Positions 60,696 to 64,000 of a stretch of DNA of 64,000 nt are shown piece after piece. Source of the stretch: an uncultured Porphyromonadaceae bacterium. GTDB lineage: Bacteria > Bacteroidota > Bacteroidia > Bacteroidales > Muribaculaceae. Position 1 is the stretch's first letter. Each line of letters begins with the position of its first letter. Position numbers and translations under genes: made by a program. The notes beneath the pieces were generated by a model. That model was not told the origin of the DNA. It made no database searches and saw only the letters and a list, made by a program, of their open reading frames with translations. Location of the stretch: assembly GCA_937892215.1 (NCBI GenBank), contig CALAVE010000092.1, positions 15,952 through 79,951 of the forward strand. The letters are read 5' to 3'.

Positions 60696-61754
60696 ATGAA
60701 AATTTTATTGACACTACTATTTGCATTTGTTTGTTCAACTTCTTTTTCTCATACACAAGATACACTCTTTTACTCAAAGGGGCAAGAGGTCGTTTTTGAT
60801 ACTATTCCATATATGGTGAAAGACCAAGCGTTTCTTGATGGACTTAACGAACTCCAGTTGATGCTTAATGGCAAGATATCTTATTCTCTGAAGAGAGCAG
60901 AGTTTATCGTTGAGTGGGCATATTCTGATGGTAAGATGGATTACGGGAAGTTCTGCCATGACATTGATAGCGTATCTTATATTCTGAGGCGGTTTATAGA
61001 AGTGAATGATATCCAACAATACAAAACAGCTCCTAACTTTGCTTTATTTGAATATTTCACAAAGCCAAATCCCATGAATGGCAATAAAGCCTTTAGCTAC
61101 GACTTTGAAGATTTTATGGGTGAGATTGATTTTAGGAAGTTGTTTGTCACCAAGGTTATGGACACCCATACTGGGCAATGCGTATCTTTACCGTTATATT
61201 ATAAAATACTATGTGACGAACTTGGTGGTCAATCATCTCTTGCTTTTGCACCCAGACATGTGTATGTAAAACATATCGGAGAAGATGGTAAATGGGTAAA
61301 CATAGAACTTACTAATGGGCATTTCGTTCGTGATGAGTGGTTGATACAAACACACGGAATATCAACAGAGGCAATCCGCAATGGAGTGTTTTTGACAGCT
61401 TTATCCGACAGAGAAAATATTTCCTTTATGATAACGCAATTAGGTAAAGCTTATCAGCAGAAATATAACTCATGGGATTATTTCCCCATGCGATGTGCAG
61501 AAGAGGTGCTTAAAGTATTACCTAACTTCTGTGATGCTCTTGTCTTGAAATTCTGTGTGCATCAGCAGTTAGGTCTTGATTACCTGAACAGATACGGACA
61601 AGTACGTACACACTATTCGGATTACAATTACTCTGAATTTCAGCGTATGATGAACAGACTAGATAGCCTTGGTTATTCCCAACAAACAGATGAGGAATAC
61701 AAGCAGAGTGTGGAGAAAGCATTGAAGGATATTGAAAACGAAACCAAAAAATAA
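60696..61754 (+). CDS. Secreted transglutaminase-like protein of the Rhs toxin locus
   Basis: A 352-residue exported protein. The signal peptide is MKILLTLLFAFVCSTSFSHT. It contains a transglutaminase/SirB1-like core: THTGQCVSLPLYYKILCDEL with Cys162, APRHVYVKH with His188, and WVNIELTNG with Asn202/Glu204 as the third position. A TPR-like helical tail follows (CAEEVLKVLPNFCDALVLKF). It starts the toxin locus, with the Rhs gene 5 bases after its stop. Being AT-rich and in the same operon it is likely part of the system, possibly a protease or crosslinker acting on the toxin or the cell wall, which is inference. Confidence 0.72.
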   Translation: MKILLTLLFAFVCSTSFSHTQDTLFYSKGQEVVFDTIPYMVKDQAFLDGLNELQLMLNGKISYSLKRAEFIVEWAYSDGKMDYGKFCHDIDSVSYILRRFIEVNDIQQYKTAPNFALFEYFTKPNPMNGNKAFSYDFEDFMGEIDFRKLFVTKVMDTHTGQCVSLPLYYKILCDELGGQSSLAFAPRHVYVKHIGEDGKWVNIELTNGHFVRDEWLIQTHGISTEAIRNGVFLTALSDRENISFMITQLGKAYQQKYNSWDYFPMRCAEEVLKVLPNFCDALVLKFCVHQQLGLDYLNRYGQVRTHYSDYNYSEFQRMMNRLDSLGYSQQTDEEYKQSVEKALKDIENETKK

Positions 61755-61759
61755 CGAAT

Positions 61760-62791
61760 ATGAGAAAAGTTAATCCATTAGATCCACTAAAGGTTATCAC
61801 AATGATGATCTTTCTTATGAGCATATGCACAAAAGTATCTGCCCAAAGCCCATACGCTATATTTGGAGACAATTCTAAAATGCTTGAGGCAAAGAGCGAG
61901 CCTGTTCCAAGCATATATCGTGTAGGAGTACAATCAACTAATGGCATAAACCTTTATGCGGACTTTGACATGAATAAAGGTCTGGCAACATTGTATGATG
62001 CAGGAGGTAACATACTCCGACAGGACAGCATCAGCAAGAATACGAAAGCGATGTTTACCACCATTGACCCTCACGCAGAGAGTTATTATCATTTGAGTCC
62101 ATATAGCTATTGTGGTGGGAATCCTGTTAACAGGATTGATCCAACGGGAATGGATTGGTATCAAAATAACCAGACATCATATTATACTTGGTATGATGGA
62201 GATGGAGCGAGAGAAGGATTTACATATATTGGTGGCAAAGGCAGTGTCCTTGGTGAAGAATTTGAAAATATATTAAATAATGTACTCTGTGGTGAAGATG
62301 GTTTGGGATTAGAGAGCCTATATAGTAATGGTTTTACGTTTGATATAGCACCAATTGACAAAGGAGGATTGATAGGTTCAAAAGGACGTGGCTGGGATTT
62401 TTTTGACGAATATGTGAATGGTTCTGGACCAGAGTTTACGGTCCTATTAGAAAATCACCCATATACTCAAGCGATCATGAATGATGGATTTGCGATAAAT
62501 AGTCAAAATGTTGTCAGATCTAGAGGTCGTAATGGTAAATACACAAATGTAGCAAGACCAGATTTTTACCCATGGCAAGCAAGTCCGTTAAGTCCTATGC
62601 AGTTCATAGGCACATACAGATATGATGGCTATAGCAGTAAAAACGGCCAAAACATTTACAACGTAGCGACAGATTCAAAAAGCATAACGTCACTCTATTA
62701 TCATATGCCATTTCTTAGGAATCATAGAAGAAGTCAGCAAAAAGAATTTGGAAACACCTACCAATTTTACTTATGGAGATCAACAAGATGA
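61760..62791 (+). CDS. Minimal secreted Rhs-core toxin
   Basis: A 343-residue protein with three parts. A signal peptide covers about residues 1-29 (ending in KVSAQS). A short linker and the Rhs core motif follow at about residues 99-133 (TIDPHAESYYHLSPYSYCGG and NPVNRIDPTGMDWY). A unique C-terminal toxin-like domain covers about 134-343. Normal Rhs proteins are over 1000 residues with a YD-repeat shell; this one has almost no shell. The toxin domain ends in FIGTYRYDGYSSKNGQNIYN, SITSLYYHMPFLRNHRRSQQ and FGNTYQFYLWRSTR. Its end is copied in part at 63339-63458. I cannot name the toxin family. Immunity is expected from the overlapping next gene. Confidence 0.72.
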   Translation: MRKVNPLDPLKVITMMIFLMSICTKVSAQSPYAIFGDNSKMLEAKSEPVPSIYRVGVQSTNGINLYADFDMNKGLATLYDAGGNILRQDSISKNTKAMFTTIDPHAESYYHLSPYSYCGGNPVNRIDPTGMDWYQNNQTSYYTWYDGDGAREGFTYIGGKGSVLGEEFENILNNVLCGEDGLGLESLYSNGFTFDIAPIDKGGLIGSKGRGWDFFDEYVNGSGPEFTVLLENHPYTQAIMNDGFAINSQNVVRSRGRNGKYTNVARPDFYPWQASPLSPMQFIGTYRYDGYSSKNGQNIYNVATDSKSITSLYYHMPFLRNHRRSQQKEFGNTYQFYLWRSTR

Positions 62792-63249
62792 AGTCATTAT
62801 ACAAATGCCTATTACTGATATTTATTGGTTCTTTTTTGTTATTTTTGAATCATTATTTTTTTTCATATAGTAGGAGGATTGGCAACACCCGCTTTTATCT
62901 TGTGAAAACGATAGCAGATTCAAAAGACGGAAAGCCATTAGTAGGTTTGTATTATAAACCAATTGCAACTTCTGGTTATTGTGGTGAGAATACTCCAGGT
63001 TTCCCAAAGACTATCTATTGGAATGACAGATATGTTATCTCGAAAAATTTTGATGGTAACAGTCCTGAAATCATTGAGTATGTAATTATCAATTTGGATA
63101 GTATTGAGCCAAATTATGGTGAGATGAACAATATTCACAGATTTCGAGATAAAGAAGAGTACTATACATATTTGAAACAATTAAAAATATCAGAAGCGGA
63201 TATGAATCAAACAGACAATCATATTGCATGGTGGGAAACACTATTTTGA
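62773..63249 (+). CDS. Membrane-anchored immunity protein (candidate) for the Rhs toxin
   Basis: A 158-residue protein. One N-terminal hydrophobic segment (CLLLIFIGSFLLFLNHYFF) is followed by a periplasm-facing domain with RIGNTRFYLVKTIADSKDGK and KTIYWNDRYVISKNFDGNS, ending MNQTDNHIAWWETLF. It overlaps the toxin end by 19 bases. A second ATG at 62788 overlaps the toxin stop as ATGA, but I prefer 62773 because the truncated paralogue at 63440 starts at the homologous point (MEINK versus MEIKK) with a similar overlap. Anchored periplasmic placement suggests that the toxin acts outside the cytoplasm. Confidence 0.6.
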   Translation: MEINKMKSLYKCLLLIFIGSFLLFLNHYFFSYSRRIGNTRFYLVKTIADSKDGKPLVGLYYKPIATSGYCGENTPGFPKTIYWNDRYVISKNFDGNSPEIIEYVIINLDSIEPNYGEMNNIHRFRDKEEYYTYLKQLKISEADMNQTDNHIAWWETLF

Positions 63250-63458
63250 GAAAACTACTAAGCAGAGACTTTTACTTTGCAAACAAAGTTTGCAGAGTGT
63301 TTCTGAGGGCTATTTTATTGAGTGAAACTTGGGCTAAGAATTTTAGGTCTCTTTTTTATCACATTCCTGGGACTGGATACTTAAATCATTCAAGGAGAAG
63401 TATTGTAAAACCACTTGCAAATACATACCAATTTTACATATGGAAATCAAAAAAATAG
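63228..63458 (+). pseudogene. Orphan toxin-tip fragment (copy of the Rhs toxin end)
   Basis: The frame ends SLFYHIPGTGYLNHSRRSIV and PLANTYQFYIWKSKK. The preceding toxin ends SLYYHMPFLRNHRRSQQKEF and GNTYQFYLWRSTR. Shared landmarks are SL-x-YH-x-P, N/RNH-x-RRS and NTYQFY-x-W-[RK]-S-[TK]. Only about 40 residues (63339-63458) align, without a start, signal or core motif. This is the displaced tip of another toxin cassette, as seen in polymorphic-toxin arrays. Confidence 0.7.
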
Positions 63459-63697
63459 TAATATTGTTAATTGTCGTATTTATTCCTTTCTCACTATTTC
63501 TTTTTAGCGACATTTCTCAATACAAACAAATAGGTAATACTCACTTTTACTTACTTCCAAACGAGATGGGAATAGAATCGTTTCTTTATCATGACGGAGG
63601 AGAAGAAGGCATTTTTTATCCCATCAATCATAAAGGAACAGTTCATGATGTCTATTGGAATCAGCAATACATTATTATCAAATGTAGCGAACTTTAG
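63440..63697 (+). CDS. Truncated second immunity protein
   Basis: An 85-residue protein, homologous to the first immunity protein: hydrophobic start MEIKKIVILLIVVFIPFSLF, then QIGNTHFYLLPNEMG and DVYWNQQYIIIKCSEL. It overlaps the orphan toxin tip by 19 bases exactly as the first pair does. It stops where the first protein continues with about 55 more residues, and the transposase promoter and gene follow within 110 bases. The truncation by insertion of the IS is likely. It may be non-functional. Confidence 0.6.
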   Translation: MEIKKIVILLIVVFIPFSLFLFSDISQYKQIGNTHFYLLPNEMGIESFLYHDGGEEGIFYPINHKGTVHDVYWNQQYIIIKCSEL

Positions 63698-63754
63698 TAC
63701 ATGACAAAAAGTTAAAATTTAACTCTAATTAACTGATTATCAAGCATTTAACTA

Positions 63755-63785
63755 TTGCATAAGTCCTTGGAAATTAGTAACTTTG
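63755..63785 (+). promoter_or_regulatory. Promoter of the transposase gene
   Basis: TTG at 63755-63757, 20 bases, TAACTTTG at 63778-63785. RNA would start near 63792, 19 bases before the ATG. Confidence 0.7.
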
Positions 63786-63810
63786 TAAAGAAAAACTTCC
63801 TATTTTTCAG

Positions 63811-64000
63811 ATGAAGAAAGCTACTAATTCCAAGAACAAAGGCAAAATTAGCAAACTTTTTCCGATTATGCAAGAGCATCTGGGAAAATCCATGAACCTG
63901 GCGCGCGTCAAATTGGTGGCTCTGCTGCTGGAGGCTCTGGTCAAGGCGCAGACGGTGAACCTGGTCAGGCTGGCCAATGCCATGCCCACCACAGTGGACA
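63811..64000 (+). mobile_element. IS4-family transposase gene, N-terminal part (IS left end)
   Basis: The first 63 codons of a transposase cut by the window edge: MKKATNSKNKGKISKLFPIM, HLGKSMNLARVKLVALLLEA and VKAQTVNLVRLANAMPTTVD. The pattern K-x-N-x-x-R-x-x-L-V-x-x-x-x-x-L-x-x-x-x-T-V-N resembles the N-terminus of Bacteroidetes IS4-type transposases, as far as I remember. The IS left end is probably in the 63698-63760 region directly behind the truncated immunity gene; no terminal repeat can be verified because the right end lies outside. Composition shifts from AT-rich to GC-rich at about 63890. Confidence 0.65.

Noticed and set aside
62600..62791. Possible colicin-M-like motif (YRYDGYSS) in the Rhs toxin end
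   Set aside because: The spacing and the following residues do not fit the colicin M D-x-Y-D...H/R arrangement, so no catalytic class was assigned.

Overview
The window looks like a chromosome segment of a gut-type Bacteroidales bacterium, perhaps Muribaculaceae-like; the family is my inference. The evidence is a SusC/SusD pair, repeated promoters of the Bacteroidetes form TTTG-N19/20-TAnnTTTG, weak Shine-Dalgarno sequences, a UpxY/NusG-like regulator, a C69 dipeptidase, a GldE homologue and Rhs/IS4-type accessory genes. Most coding DNA is fairly GC-rich. Two tracts, about 28.5-30.8 kb and 60.7-63.8 kb, are visibly AT-richer and look acquired.

Layout. 1-2.5 kb: the start of pepD (minus strand), a tiny TTG-started membrane protein, an OmpH/Skp-like lipoprotein and hflX. 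3.0-12.9 kb: an import operon of SusC, SusD, a zinc metallohydrolase lipoprotein with an unexpected C4 zinc finger, a DUF4302 lipoprotein and a secreted protein with a Por-like tail. 13-19.2 kb: recR and a small basic protein; a NahK-like kinase; an orphan cobalamin riboswitch with its own promoter and a downstream hairpin but no gene; then nitroreductase, a DUF2520 protein, a KdsC-like phosphatase, maf and an ATP-grasp-like gene. 19.2-23.2 kb: a dockerin-like gene remnant, a small membrane protein, tRNA-Arg(ACG), and a TM2/GH25/coiled-coil envelope cluster. 23.3-28.3 kb: an exporter operon (TolC, HlyD, two ABC-2 permeases, no ATPase). 28.5-30.8 kb: an accessory island with a putative ART-like toxin, a candidate immunity protein and a small HExxH membrane protein. 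30.9-40.8 kb: mostly housekeeping genes (S41 protease, coaD, parE, gldE, phosphopantetheinyl transferase, C69 dipeptidase, DUF3108).

41-50.3 kb is an RND efflux operon (membrane-fusion protein, pump, outer-membrane factor) with a 1105-residue low-complexity secreted protein gene between pump and channel. 50.6-53.7 kb holds upxY, gmd and fcl for GDP-fucose synthesis. 54-60.4 kb is a second RND operon, led by a TetR regulator and ending with a PII-like protein. 60.7-63.8 kb is a compact polymorphic-toxin locus: a secreted transglutaminase-like protein, a minimal secreted Rhs-core toxin, its membrane-anchored immunity protein, then an orphan toxin tip with a truncated second immunity gene. An IS4-type transposase at the window edge follows directly.

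The most interesting unexplained items are the Rhs mini-toxin cassette array, the orphan B12 riboswitch transcript, the giant secreted protein inside the RND operon, and two ~182-bp imperfect palindromes (40930-41112 and 51723-51904). The palindromes share a core and a motif at identical spacing, and each sits at the stop codon of a minus-strand gene.
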